Below are positions 1 through 9,660 of a DNA stretch of 64,000 nucleotides, one piece after another. The stretch is from Eubacteriales bacterium. Its GTDB lineage: Bacteria; Bacillota; Clostridia; Peptostreptococcales; Anaerovoracaceae. The notes under the pieces were generated by a model. That model worked only from the letters and a program-made list of their open reading frames with translations. It did not search any database and was not told the origin of the DNA. The position numbers were made by a program, and so were the translations under genes. The DNA lies in contig JAQWBM010000009.1 in NCBI GenBank assembly GCA_028706405.1, forward strand, positions 1 through 64,000, written 5' to 3'. How positions within the stretch are numbered: the stretch's first letter is position 1; every line of letters starts with the position of its first letter.

Positions 1-839
1 ATTGCTCCAATAAGGTGTCATTTGAAGAAATCCATGCATGCATAGAAGAATGTATTACAAGGATTCCGTTTGAGGTATTTCGGAATGAAGTAAATACGGG
101 TTCCACTAAAGCTTTCGAGAAATTGACAACCCTTGCCAAGGGAGAATATATCGCTTATTGCGATCAGGATGATGTGTGGCGTGAGGATAAAATAGAAACC
201 CTAATAGGTTGCTTTATAGAAGATAAAATCAATTTGGTATATTCCGATGTTCAACTTATTAACGAACGGGGTGAAATAACTGCGGATAGTATTACCGCTT
301 TAAGAAAGAGGCACTTATTATATGAGGGCTCAGGACTTGCAGAAAAATTATTGATCAAAAACTTTGTAATCGGATGTACAATGCTGATAAAATCGGATGT
401 AGCGAAAAGCTCGCTTCCATTTATCATGGAAATGGTACACGACCATTATCTGGCCCTGATGGCAAGTATAGACGGAGAATTTGCATTATATAAAAACCCG
501 CTTGTATTTTATCGAATCCATGAGGAAAACCAGACGAATACGCTTACCAGAGTAAAAAACAAAAAAGATTATTATAATTATAAAATCCAAGAGTTTCTCG
601 ACCGCATCCTGCAGCTTGAGAAAAGAAATATCAATGAAAAGGTCCCGGAATTCAGCAGTATTAGAGAATGGGCAAAAGCAAGAACAGCCTATTATAACGG
701 TGATGTAACGCAAGCCAAAACCATCTGGAAATACAGGCTTTTGGATTATAATATATCATTATTTGAGTTGGTTATGTTAAAAATGCCTGATTTTATATTT
801 CAATTTGCTTTAAATAAGATAAAAAGAGGAAAGATATAG
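1..839 (+). CDS. Glycosyltransferase family 2, 5' end outside window
   Basis: Transfers a sugar from a nucleotide-sugar to a lipid-linked glycan at the cytoplasmic face (family knowledge). The frame is open through the left edge: codons 3-14 read CSNK before the first possible start, a GTG at 15, so the gene starts upstream. The nucleotide-binding N-terminal strand of the GT-A fold is missing for that reason. The visible part has the GT2 block YCDQDDVW near residue 50, the acidic metal-binding region of rhamnosyltransferase-like GT2 enzymes, and a later HDHYLAL block. The stop at 837-839 directly abuts the rfbD start, so the two are co-translated. The acceptor and sugar cannot be told from sequence; rhamnose is plausible because of the neighbour. 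Confidence 0.85.
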   Translation, partial: CSNKVSFEEIHACIEECITRIPFEVFRNEVNTGSTKAFEKLTTLAKGEYIAYCDQDDVWREDKIETLIGCFIEDKINLVYSDVQLINERGEITADSITALRKRHLLYEGSGLAEKLLIKNFVIGCTMLIKSDVAKSSLPFIMEMVHDHYLALMASIDGEFALYKNPLVFYRIHEENQTNTLTRVKNKKDYYNYKIQEFLDRILQLEKRNINEKVPEFSSIREWAKARTAYYNGDVTQAKTIWKYRLLDYNISLFELVMLKMPDFIFQFALNKIKRGKI

Positions 840-1676
840 ATGAAAATATTGGTGACGGGGGTCGATGGACAACTTGGATACGATGTAGTTAAAGAACTCA
901 ATAGAAGAAAAATTGAATGCCTGGGAGTTGATATATCGGATTTTGATATCAAAGACGAAAAAGCGTCTCATAAATTTATTGTAAATTATCTGCCGGACGC
1001 GGTGATCCATTGTGCTGCTTATACCGCAGTGGACAAGGCGGAAGATAATCCGGATTTATGCAGAGCAGTGAATTCCGAAGGTCCGGGGAACATTGCAAAA
1101 GCTTGTAAAGAGGCAGAGGCAAAGATGGTCTATATTAGCACGGACTATGTTTTCCCGGGAGACGGAAACGGTTATTACGAAACAGATGACTTAACAGGTC
1201 CGCTCAACGTTTACGGAAAGACAAAATTAGACGGTGAGCTGGCTGTTAAAGCGATATTGGATCATTATTTTATAGTGAGGACTTCATGGGTTTTCGGAGT
1301 GAACGGAAATAATTTTATAAAAACAATGCTTAAATTAACAGAAGCAAGGAACGAAATCAGCGTGGTATCGGATCAAATCGGTTCCCCCACCTACACTGCG
1401 GATCTGGCACCGCTTTTATGCGACATGGTTGTTACGGATAAATATGGTACTTATCACGCTACAAATGAGGGGATTTGCAGTTGGGCAGAACTGGCCGAGG
1501 AAGTTTTCAAAACTGCCAACCGCCACACTAAAGTAAATCATATTACCACAGAAGAGTATCCAACCAAGGCAATACGCCCCAAAAATTCCAGGCTGAGCAA
1601 GAAAAGTCTGGATGAAGCAGGTTTTAAGCGGTTGCCGGAGTGGAAAAATGCTATAAATAGATATTTAGAAATTTAG
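840..1676 (+). CDS. rfbD: dTDP-4-dehydrorhamnose reductase
   Basis: Last step of dTDP-L-rhamnose synthesis: NAD(P)H reduction of dTDP-4-keto-L-rhamnose in the cytoplasm. 278 aa, usual length for RmlD. Visible motifs: the Rossmann glycine motif VTGVDGQLG at the N-terminus, AAYTAVDKAE near residue 60, STDYVFPGD, and the catalytic YxxxK as YGKTK near residue 127. ATG at 840 follows the previous stop with no gap. rmlA, rmlB and rmlC are not in the window and are probably just upstream. Its presence implies that rhamnose is part of the polymer made by this locus. Confidence 0.94.
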   Translation: MKILVTGVDGQLGYDVVKELNRRKIECLGVDISDFDIKDEKASHKFIVNYLPDAVIHCAAYTAVDKAEDNPDLCRAVNSEGPGNIAKACKEAEAKMVYISTDYVFPGDGNGYYETDDLTGPLNVYGKTKLDGELAVKAILDHYFIVRTSWVFGVNGNNFIKTMLKLTEARNEISVVSDQIGSPTYTADLAPLLCDMVVTDKYGTYHATNEGICSWAELAEEVFKTANRHTKVNHITTEEYPTKAIRPKNSRLSKKSLDEAGFKRLPEWKNAINRYLEI

Positions 1677-1725
1677 TTTAATGCAATAGTGCTTACGTTA
1701 GTTTTTGTTTAAATAGTGAGGGAAT

Positions 1726-2793
1726 ATGAATATATTGTATTTTTCTCAAGTTCCCTGGAGTTGGATAAAACAGCGACCACATTTTTTACCTGAAGCGTTG
1801 TCGAAACTTGGACATGACGTAACCTTTTTTTCAATTGCGACAGGTAAGCAAAAATCAAATTTTAAGGATGGAAATTTCAAAGTTAAGGAAATTCGTGGTT
1901 TGCGGGGAAGTGCAAAATTAAATATTTCAAGAAAAGTCAATGCAATAATATGCAAAAAAGCTTTTAAAAATGATAATTATGAAATTGTGATTTTAACATA
2001 CCCTTTTCAGTATAACTACCTTACTGAAACCTTGAAACGCAAGCCTATACTATATGATTGCATGGATATTGTCCCCGACTTTTATACAGGGAATTCCAAA
2101 TCATTCATGGAAACAAGCGAATTAAATTTATCCAACAAAGCAATAAAGATCATTACAAGTTCGAATGCGATCGCGGAGAGAATACAAAGAAAATATGGAA
2201 TAAGCAGCGATAAGTTTTGTTTAATAAGGAATGCCGTCGTGAACAATATCGATAAGCGTACCTCAAATCACAATGTCATGTTAAATGAGAATAACGCAGT
2301 ATATGTTGGAACGATTGATTCGTGGATAGATTTTGAAACTCTTTATCAGTATTGTATAGAGAATGAGGATTTCTATATTTATATGGTTGGCCCTATTTCT
2401 GGCGCAGTAAAAAAAATCGTTTTGAAAGCACCACCTAACATAGTATTTACCGGGGCCTTGGGGCATAACATTGCTTTAGAATATGTTAAGAAAGCAAAAA
2501 TTGTATTAATCCCCTTTATCGTAACAGATCTGATTAAGGGAGTTGATCCCGTTAAATTATACGAATATATAGCATTAGGGAAATCAATTGTTTCATCTTA
2601 CTGGGAAGAACTTAAGCATTTTAATAACGAGCAGATAGTCTTCTATGATGAAAAAGCGTCTTTTGCTGAAGCAATACAGAAAGCAAAATACATTAGAGTT
2701 AAAAAATCAGATTTTTTTATAATAAAAAACAATTGGGATGACAGAAGCAGAAGATTAGACGCCATAATCAAGCAGATCAAACCGTTAAATTGA
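1726..2793 (+). CDS. GT-B fold glycosyltransferase (GT1/GT4-like)
   Basis: Probable retaining glycosyltransferase acting on the lipid-linked repeat unit. 355 aa. The N-terminus has the WSWIKQRPHF block typical of clostridial polysaccharide glycosyltransferases that 'find' a partner by an RPQH/RPHF motif; a related block (FRFQRPQHF) recurs in the middle of the large protein at 4356-7589. The C-terminal half contains the donor-site region with PVKLYEYIALGKSIV (about residues 269-283), matching the PVKFYEYLSAGKKVV block of that neighbour. The two are therefore paralogous domains. Donor sugar unknown. It lies between rfbD and the ABC permease in one operon. Confidence 0.78.
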   Translation: MNILYFSQVPWSWIKQRPHFLPEALSKLGHDVTFFSIATGKQKSNFKDGNFKVKEIRGLRGSAKLNISRKVNAIICKKAFKNDNYEIVILTYPFQYNYLTETLKRKPILYDCMDIVPDFYTGNSKSFMETSELNLSNKAIKIITSSNAIAERIQRKYGISSDKFCLIRNAVVNNIDKRTSNHNVMLNENNAVYVGTIDSWIDFETLYQYCIENEDFYIYMVGPISGAVKKIVLKAPPNIVFTGALGHNIALEYVKKAKIVLIPFIVTDLIKGVDPVKLYEYIALGKSIVSSYWEELKHFNNEQIVFYDEKASFAEAIQKAKYIRVKKSDFFIIKNNWDDRSRRLDAIIKQIKPLN

Positions 2794-2803
2794 GGGAACA
2801 ATA

Positions 2804-3580
2804 ATGATGCCTTATATAATAAAATTTTGGAAATATCGGGAATTGTTATATCAATTAGTTATAAGGGATCTCAGAGTCAAATACAGGCGATCTGTATTAG
2901 GCTATGCATGGAGTCTGTTGAATCCTCTACTGATGATGGCGGTTATATCCATTGTGTTCTCCTATATGTTTCGCTTTGAAATAGATAATTATCCGATGTA
3001 TTTGCTTACCGGACTTATACTTTACAATTTTTTCAATGAGGCAACGACCTTATCCATGTCCTCGATCATAAACGGAGGATCTTTGATTCGTAAAGTGTCT
3101 TTACCGAAATATATCTTCCCTTTGTCAAGAACAGTGTCCTCTTTTATAAATTTGCTGTTTTCTCTGGTTGCAATTATAATTATGTTTGCCATAACATGGA
3201 CGCCGATAAGCTGGACAATCATATTCTTTCCGCTTCCTCTTATATATTTGTTTATATTTGCTTTGGGAGCAGGAATGATTCTATCTGTTCTATCCGTATA
3301 TTATCGCGATATTATGCATTTATACGGAGTCATATTGACTGCTTGGATGTATTTAACCCCTATATTTTACCCGGCACATATATTGCCCGAGCTTCCAAGA
3401 GCATTAATGAAATTTAATCCTTTATTTCATTATATTGCGGTATTCAGGGAGGTGGTTTTATATGGGCAGGTTCCAACCCTTAGATCGAATTTAGTTTGTT
3501 TAGCTTTCTCAATAACTTCCCTGCTAGTGGGCTTATATGTATTTAAAAAAGCACAAGACAAATTTGTCTTGTATCTGTGA
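2804..3580 (+). CDS. Polysaccharide/teichoic acid ABC exporter, permease (Wzm/TagG type)
   Basis: Membrane half of an ABC-2 exporter moving a completed lipid-linked glycan across the cytoplasmic membrane. 258 aa with six predicted hydrophobic segments; the N-terminal amphipathic LVIRDLRVKYRRSVLGYAWSL region is diagnostic of the family, as is the YYRDIMHLYG block after the fourth segment. A GAGGGA-type ribosome site precedes ATGATG; I keep the first ATG. It is 6 bp upstream of its ATPase, so the pair is one functional unit. Confidence 0.92.
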   Translation: MMPYIIKFWKYRELLYQLVIRDLRVKYRRSVLGYAWSLLNPLLMMAVISIVFSYMFRFEIDNYPMYLLTGLILYNFFNEATTLSMSSIINGGSLIRKVSLPKYIFPLSRTVSSFINLLFSLVAIIIMFAITWTPISWTIIFFPLPLIYLFIFALGAGMILSVLSVYYRDIMHLYGVILTAWMYLTPIFYPAHILPELPRALMKFNPLFHYIAVFREVVLYGQVPTLRSNLVCLAFSITSLLVGLYVFKKAQDKFVLYL

Positions 3581-3586
3581 GGAACT

Positions 3587-4321
3587 ATGGAAGAATACGC
3601 AGTAATAGTAGATAATATAACGATGAAATTTAATTTAAGCACAGAAAAAGTGGATAGCCTTAAAGAGCATTTTGTTAAATTTTTGAAACGCCAAAATTCC
3701 AATGAAGACTTCTATGCTTTAAAGAATATTTCGTTTAAAATTCCAAAGGGAGAGCCGTTTGCGATTATCGGCGGTAATGGATCGGGCAAATCCACGCTGC
3801 TCAAACTGATTTCAGGGATTTATAAACCTACAGAAGGTGCCATCACTGTCAATGGCAGCATAGCGCCGTTGATTGAACTAGGCGCCGGCTTTGATCCCGA
3901 CCTGACGGCACGGGAGAATGTATATTTAAACGGAGCTGTTTTAGGATATTCGAGAAGGTTTATGGAGCAGAGCTTTAAAGATATTATAGATTTTGCGGAA
4001 TTGTGGGAATTTGTCGATGTGCCGGTTAAAAACTATTCTTCCGGAATGTATGCAAGATTAGGATTTGCGATTGCCACAATAGTAAAACCAGAAATATTAA
4101 TCGTTGATGAAATATTATCTGTAGGAGACGTGTCGTTTCAAAAAAAATGTGAACAAAAGATGAATGATTTGCTGAGCAGAGGCATGACCTTGATATTAGT
4201 ATCTCACGATATCGAACAAGTGAAGAAAATGTGCTCTAAAGCGATATGGCTCAATAGAGGAATGCTAATTGAATATGGAGATGTGGATACTGTCTGCAGT
4301 CGATATATGCAAAACAGTTAA
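3587..4321 (+). CDS. Polysaccharide/teichoic acid ABC exporter, ATPase (Wzt/TagH type)
   Basis: ATP-hydrolysing subunit for the permease just upstream. 244 aa. Walker A is GGNGSGKST (about residues 61-69), the ABC signature is YSSGMYARLGFA, Walker B is ILIVDEILSVGD, and the H-loop is LVSHD. The long N-terminal strand with MKFNLSTEKVDSLKE is typical of Wzt/TagH. The protein ends right after the nucleotide-binding domain, so it lacks the C-terminal carbohydrate-binding domain of O-antigen Wzt proteins that recognise capped chains. By family knowledge such short forms export without end-group recognition (inference for this case). Confidence 0.94.
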   Translation: MEEYAVIVDNITMKFNLSTEKVDSLKEHFVKFLKRQNSNEDFYALKNISFKIPKGEPFAIIGGNGSGKSTLLKLISGIYKPTEGAITVNGSIAPLIELGAGFDPDLTARENVYLNGAVLGYSRRFMEQSFKDIIDFAELWEFVDVPVKNYSSGMYARLGFAIATIVKPEILIVDEILSVGDVSFQKKCEQKMNDLLSRGMTLILVSHDIEQVKKMCSKAIWLNRGMLIEYGDVDTVCSRYMQNS

Positions 4322-4355
4322 TCAGTATTGGTATGGTAAAGGAGTTTTAAGATTG

Positions 4356-7300
4356 ATGGACAAAGCTACGCCATTAAAGGAGACATGGGATGCGGTTGCA
4401 GGAGAATATTCAATTGAGATTGAAAAAGGTGAATTTGAACTTGCGGCTGGAATTGCTGACATTTTAATAAAGCAAGGCATTTTACCAAATGCAGAAATAT
4501 TGGAACTTGGCTGCGGCAGCGGGCATTTATCTGCGGTTCTTGCGATGAAAGGTTATAAGACCACATTGCTTGATTTCAGTACCGTATCTCTGGAAAAAGC
4601 CAAGCAGACATATGCATATTATGGTGTTGGCGGTGAGTTTATATGTGCCGACATATTAAATCTTAATGGGAATGACTTTGCCCAATATGCCCTTGTATGG
4701 AACAGTGGTGTGATGGAACATTTTAATGATGCATCCATTATTAATGCATTTCATTCTATTCAACAGTTAAATGCAGATAATTTGCTGCTATTGGTTCCGA
4801 ATCCGGAATCAATAGCATATTTGCTTATGAGGCATGTCCGTATGGCTAAGAATGATTGGCCTTATGGTGAGGAATATCTTAGGACTAATTTTGAAGAAGT
4901 CATTTCATCTTTTGGATATGAAAATATTATTAGATATTATTTAGGCGATTCAATTACAAAGCACTGCTTTAATACTGCTTTAGCTGACTCCCAATTTGCC
5001 GATTCTTTTAGCATCCTCCTTGATAACGGATTCTTACCGGATCATGAACGTTACTTGATCAGCTATTTTGCCTCAAAAAGAAAAGATGTCATTTTAAAGG
5101 ATCGTAAGCGCATAATACAGAGTGAAACTGAAAACATAACAAAAATTTTCAACCTTAATGCAGAAATATATGGATTAAAAAAGGAAATCGAACAATTTAA
5201 ACAGACTAATAATGAAATAGATGATCTTAAAAAAATATTACTGGAAAAGAATAACATTATAGATGCCGGAAATACAAAAATTGCCGCATTAAATAAAGAC
5301 ATTTCAGATCTACAAAATAGCATTAATTCTCTGAATGAAAAACTACAGTTGGCAGTTTCAGAAAAAGATTTCTTAGAGAATATAAATACTAGTGCGTTAG
5401 CTCAATGTTATAGTATGTTGAAAAATAAATCTTTTAAATTAGTACATGCCCTGTATAGATTTAAAATGCAATTACTAAAAGGCAGCTTAAAGGAAAAAAG
5501 AGAATTTATCAATTGGTTAATAAATCGTAACTGTGTTTATAACGAACATAAATACAATCCACTTTATCACATAATAAATAAACTAGAAAATAAAAGAAGC
5601 CTTATTGAGTCTTTTAAAAAAAGTAGTACAAATAATAACGAGGCTCTGAATTTAAATTATGACATTTTAAATTATAAATATTCAAAATACGATGTTATAG
5701 TATTGTCGATTATTGATTACAATTTCCGTTTCCAACGGCCTCAGCATTTTGCCAAGTTATATGCGGATAATGGGCATAGGGTATTTTACATTAATGCTGG
5801 CCATCACGTTTCAGCCAACGATACTATTGAAAAAATTCAAGATAATCTCTATGGTATATATTTTTCCAATGCAATCCATCCTCAAATATATCAAACGGAT
5901 TGGAACGGGCAGGAGAAAGAATTGTTTTCTAAAATTGATAATCTAATTCAAGCCAATTTTATACGGGATGCCGTAGCTTTGGTTGAATATCCGAATTGGA
6001 TCAAAGGGGCCGAATATTTAAGAAGCAGATATGGATTTAAAATTATTACTGACTATATGGATGATTTTACAGGATTCATTAACCCAAACGAACAAAAAAT
6101 TAAAGAAAATTGTGTTAATCTCCTGCAGTTAAGCGATTTTATAATTGCCAGTTCGCAATTTCTTTTTGATATTGCGAAAAAATATAATAAAAATGTCGCT
6201 ATTGTCAGAAATGGTACGGAATATGACCATTTTCACTCAGTTTTTGAATACACCCCTTACAATAATCGTAAAATTATCGGTTATTATGGTGCTGTTGCTG
6301 AATGGTTTGATGTAGAAAAAGTATGCTTTGCTGCAGAAAAGCTCCCTGACTGCGACTTTATTATTATTGGTGAAGTAACGTCAGGAAAAGAAAAACTTAT
6401 AAAGTATAAGAATATAAAATTGCTTGGAGAACAGCCATATCGCATATTGCCGGATTATTTAAAAGAATTTGATGTTTGTCTGATACCGTTTGACACATCG
6501 ACCGATTTGATAAAAGCGACAAATCCAGTGAAGTTTTATGAATACCTAAGTGCGGGGAAAAAGGTGGTTGCAACCAATATCCCTGAACTGATGCCATATA
6601 GAAACAAGTATGTTTATCTTGCCGATACCAACGAAGAATTTGTAAGAGCAATAAAATCATGCCTTAATGGGGATGATACTTTGGCATCAGCAAAGGAATG
6701 TGCTGAATTTGCTTTTAATAATAGTTGGAAATCACGTTTTGATGAAATATATGGGTATATAAAAAAAGCAGTACCACTGGTAAGTATCATAGTGCTCACC
6801 TATAATAATTTGGAGTACAATAAGCTTTGCATAGAAAGCATCCTGGAAAAAACGGCTTATCAAAATTATGAATTAATTATTGTTGATAATAACTCAACAG
6901 ACGGAACCCGTGAATATTTAAATAAATTAATAGAACGGAAAACTGATTTTCTCAAAGTCTATTTAAATAATGAAAATATTGGCTTTGCAGGAGGAAACAA
7001 TTTGGGCATAAAAAACAGCTCGGGGAAATATGTACTTCTGCTAAATAATGATACGATAGTATCAAGAGGATGGGTGACAAGTCTTGTAAAACATTTAGAG
7101 CAAAATCCTGATCTGGGCATGATAGGGCCTGTAACGAACTCAATCGGAAATGAGGCAAAGATAAACGCCAATTATAATAACATTGAAGAGATGAACCGGT
7201 TCGCCTATAATTATACTCTGAGACATATAAATGAACGCTTTGAAAATCCAAGATCTTTGCCTATGTTTTGTATAATGATCAAAACGGATGTAATACACAA

Positions 7301-7589
7301 ATGCGGTCTTTTAGACGAAAACTATAAAATTGGGATGTTTGAAGACGATGACTATGCAGAGTCAGTTAGAACATGCGGATATCGTCTGGCTATAGCAGAA
7401 GACTCTTTTATCCACCATTTTGATGGCGGATCATTTAAAAGTCTTGATGATGAAAAATACAGGGAGATTTTTGAGACTAATAAAAAGATATTTGAAAAGA
7501 AATGGAACAAAAAATGGGTTCCACATAAATACAGAGAGGGAGTAAATGCGGAATATAAAGGACGGATTGAAGTGGAGATAAACGAGTAA
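4356..7589 (+). CDS. Three-domain protein: SAM methyltransferase - coiled coil - GT-B - GT2
   Basis: A 1077-aa assembly enzyme. Residues 1-245: class I methyltransferase with motif I ILELGCGSGHL (about 48-58). Residues 260-342: heptad-rich coiled coil. Residues 445-800: GT-B glycosyltransferase, beginning YDVIVLSIID and containing RFQRPQHF and PVKFYEYLSAGKKVV. Residues 807-1077: GT2 domain with VSIIVLTYNN, VDNNSTDGT and the acidic LLNNDT and EDDDY blocks. I start at the ATG at 4356 after AAAGGAG; a TTG one codon earlier is possible, and an upstream in-frame ATG at 4269 would overlap the ATPase gene and has no site. By analogy with O-antigen chain-terminator proteins, a methyltransferase tied by a coiled coil to polymerising transferases could set chain length (inference). 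Confidence 0.85.
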   Translation: MDKATPLKETWDAVAGEYSIEIEKGEFELAAGIADILIKQGILPNAEILELGCGSGHLSAVLAMKGYKTTLLDFSTVSLEKAKQTYAYYGVGGEFICADILNLNGNDFAQYALVWNSGVMEHFNDASIINAFHSIQQLNADNLLLLVPNPESIAYLLMRHVRMAKNDWPYGEEYLRTNFEEVISSFGYENIIRYYLGDSITKHCFNTALADSQFADSFSILLDNGFLPDHERYLISYFASKRKDVILKDRKRIIQSETENITKIFNLNAEIYGLKKEIEQFKQTNNEIDDLKKILLEKNNIIDAGNTKIAALNKDISDLQNSINSLNEKLQLAVSEKDFLENINTSALAQCYSMLKNKSFKLVHALYRFKMQLLKGSLKEKREFINWLINRNCVYNEHKYNPLYHIINKLENKRSLIESFKKSSTNNNEALNLNYDILNYKYSKYDVIVLSIIDYNFRFQRPQHFAKLYADNGHRVFYINAGHHVSANDTIEKIQDNLYGIYFSNAIHPQIYQTDWNGQEKELFSKIDNLIQANFIRDAVALVEYPNWIKGAEYLRSRYGFKIITDYMDDFTGFINPNEQKIKENCVNLLQLSDFIIASSQFLFDIAKKYNKNVAIVRNGTEYDHFHSVFEYTPYNNRKIIGYYGAVAEWFDVEKVCFAAEKLPDCDFIIIGEVTSGKEKLIKYKNIKLLGEQPYRILPDYLKEFDVCLIPFDTSTDLIKATNPVKFYEYLSAGKKVVATNIPELMPYRNKYVYLADTNEEFVRAIKSCLNGDDTLASAKECAEFAFNNSWKSRFDEIYGYIKKAVPLVSIIVLTYNNLEYNKLCIESILEKTAYQNYELIIVDNNSTDGTREYLNKLIERKTDFLKVYLNNENIGFAGGNNLGIKNSSGKYVLLLNNDTIVSRGWVTSLVKHLEQNPDLGMIGPVTNSIGNEAKINANYNNIEEMNRFAYNYTLRHINERFENPRSLPMFCIMIKTDVIHKCGLLDENYKIGMFEDDDYAESVRTCGYRLAIAEDSFIHHFDGGSFKSLDDEKYREIFETNKKIFEKKWNKKWVPHKYREGVNAEYKGRIEVEINE

Positions 7590-7697
7590 ATGGGCAAAAT
7601 AATTTTAGGAAGTTTTTCAGTTATCAAGGGTTACCATAGATGGATCGCTCAACGGTTCTTGATAGCATATATTAAAGGGCAGGTATCCCAATGTTAG
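7590..7697 (+). CDS. Possible 35-aa leader or remnant ORF
   Basis: An ATG directly follows the stop of the upstream gene and opens a 35-codon frame (start MGKIILGSFSV, end KGQVSQC) that ends at 7697, overlapping the ATG of the next gene at 7691. The overlap would allow translational coupling into the GT-C gene. I do not recognise the peptide. No good ribosome site stands before it; the nearest GGAG is 13 bases off. It may be a chance frame or the stub of a lost gene. Confidence 0.2.
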   Translation: MGKIILGSFSVIKGYHRWIAQRFLIAYIKGQVSQC

Positions 7698-9658
7698 TTG
7701 AATTTAAAGAAAAGTCAGTTGTTATAGTTATTATACTTATTACTGCTTGTCTTAAATTATGGATTGTTTTCCATATGGACGGACCCACGGTCTTTGGTGA
7801 TGAATATCTTTATAAGGAAATTGCCAATGATTATGCAAATTTCATAATACAGACTACAAATCAATATCCATATGTCTATCCTCTGATTTTGGGCATATCT
7901 TTTTTGTTTAATGATTTTTATCTGGTAATGAAAATTATTAATATTATCCTATCTTCAATAATGCTTATTATTGTCTGGAAGCTATTGGGTTTATTTTTCG
8001 CGGGTAAAAAGCGTTTGCTAGGATTTTTGTTAATTTCATTGTTACCCTCTGCATATATATTTCCCAAATATATTATGAGCGAGAATTTATATTTCCTGCT
8101 ATTATTAATTTCTGTATACATAATGTTAAATTTAGAAAATGACCAAAGAATAAGATTATATTTCTTATTTGGATTGATTTTAGGCCTTATGCAATGGACA
8201 AGATATGCCACTTTGGTTTTATTGCCTTTTTATTTATTATTAGTATTTATCAATTTTGAAATAAAAAATAATTTTTATAGGCTACAATTCAAAAACTTTA
8301 AATTTACAAAATTAATTATAATTATATCTGGTTATCTGATATCTTCAATTCCATGGTTAATTGTAAGCGTGTATAATGATTTTGATTTAAGGGATTTCTT
8401 AGGTTATCCATATAGTGGATTAACAAAATTAACTCCACTTAATCCTTTCTTAGAATGGGTATTGCTATATTCATTCTATATTATACTTCTGATTTCATTT
8501 TTATTACCGATGATTCTGATTTACATTAAGTTTATAAAAGAAAAAAATCTAACCAGTATTGAATTAAAACTATTAGTATTTAGTGTTATAACGACATTAT
8601 GCTTAACATATGTCTCAGTCAGACACTCATGGTTGGGATCAGCTATTGACCCCATACCTTCATATATTCTTGGACGGTATATAATATACATTGCATATAT
8701 CTGGGCCATATTGTTTTTAATTGCTTTCTGGAAAACGAATTTTACTATTAACAAAAACCTATTAATAATTACAACTATGGTTACGATTATATTAACCTTA
8801 ATCGGATATTCGATGATAGTTGACAAAGAATTCTTTGAACTATCAAATTATTTTTTGATTGAAGTTAACAGTGATGACGTTTACTATTTTGCTAAGGATC
8901 ATATAAGAGCTGTAATAATTATTGGACTAGTGATATTGCTTGGGCTTTTCATGTCTAAAATTAATGACAAAATTAAACAAGGTTGTTATTTCGCGTATAT
9001 CTTCATTATTTACTTGATTACAATTGCTACTATGATTATCAGTATTTCGACTCCAAATCAATATGATTCAGGTATTCATGGTATAAACTTATACAAAGCC
9101 TATAATAAATTTTCGTCAAGAAATGAAATGATTGATATAACAATAAGCGATACTGTTATGTTTAATAAATCAACGGCGTCAGATTTGCTAAGATTTTGGA
9201 GCGGTGAATCAGAAGGTTATAATGTTTTAAACTTAAATGAAATAAATCCCCATGCGGGGTTATTCTTAACAAGAAATAGATATGGGGAAACTCCTGTGCA
9301 AACCTATTCAATTGACAATACAAATTATTATATTTATGAATTGCCAATAAACCATAGCATGCAAATTCTTAAAACTTATCCCTCGGAAATTATAGCGGAT
9401 CAAGACTTTAATATACAACCAGATGGAAATGGTGCAATCGCGATAGAAGGCGAGGGTTTTGCCGATACCTGTATTATATATTTCAATGACATGCCATTTG
9501 GTAAGGTTGCTTTTGGAGGAGACACAAGTGTTTCTTCTTTAGTACCAAAGGAATATATACAAAATTCGGGAATATTGAAAATACAGTTAAAATTTGAGAC
9601 TGAATATGGGATACAAATAGAATCCAACATCGTTGAACTACCCATTAAGGAGAGCTAA
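7691..9658 (+). CDS. Polytopic GT-C-like glycosyltransferase
   Basis: 655 aa, about eleven to twelve hydrophobic helices, then a soluble tail from about residue 460. The first extracellular loop has the acidic block FGDEYLYKEIAND just after helix 1, the position of the catalytic aspartate in GT-C enzymes (PMT/ArnT-like), which use polyprenyl-phosphate sugars on the outer face. The GT2 gene that follows is of the polyprenyl-phosphate-sugar synthase type and would supply such a donor. The gene is very AT-rich compared with the rfbD end, as often seen in exchanged polysaccharide genes. The substrate is unknown. Confidence 0.75.
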   Translation: MLVEFKEKSVVIVIILITACLKLWIVFHMDGPTVFGDEYLYKEIANDYANFIIQTTNQYPYVYPLILGISFLFNDFYLVMKIINIILSSIMLIIVWKLLGLFFAGKKRLLGFLLISLLPSAYIFPKYIMSENLYFLLLLISVYIMLNLENDQRIRLYFLFGLILGLMQWTRYATLVLLPFYLLLVFINFEIKNNFYRLQFKNFKFTKLIIIISGYLISSIPWLIVSVYNDFDLRDFLGYPYSGLTKLTPLNPFLEWVLLYSFYIILLISFLLPMILIYIKFIKEKNLTSIELKLLVFSVITTLCLTYVSVRHSWLGSAIDPIPSYILGRYIIYIAYIWAILFLIAFWKTNFTINKNLLIITTMVTIILTLIGYSMIVDKEFFELSNYFLIEVNSDDVYYFAKDHIRAVIIIGLVILLGLFMSKINDKIKQGCYFAYIFIIYLITIATMIISISTPNQYDSGIHGINLYKAYNKFSSRNEMIDITISDTVMFNKSTASDLLRFWSGESEGYNVLNLNEINPHAGLFLTRNRYGETPVQTYSIDNTNYYIYELPINHSMQILKTYPSEIIADQDFNIQPDGNGAIAIEGEGFADTCIIYFNDMPFGKVAFGGDTSVSSLVPKEYIQNSGILKIQLKFETEYGIQIESNIVELPIKES

Positions 9659-9660
9659 CT

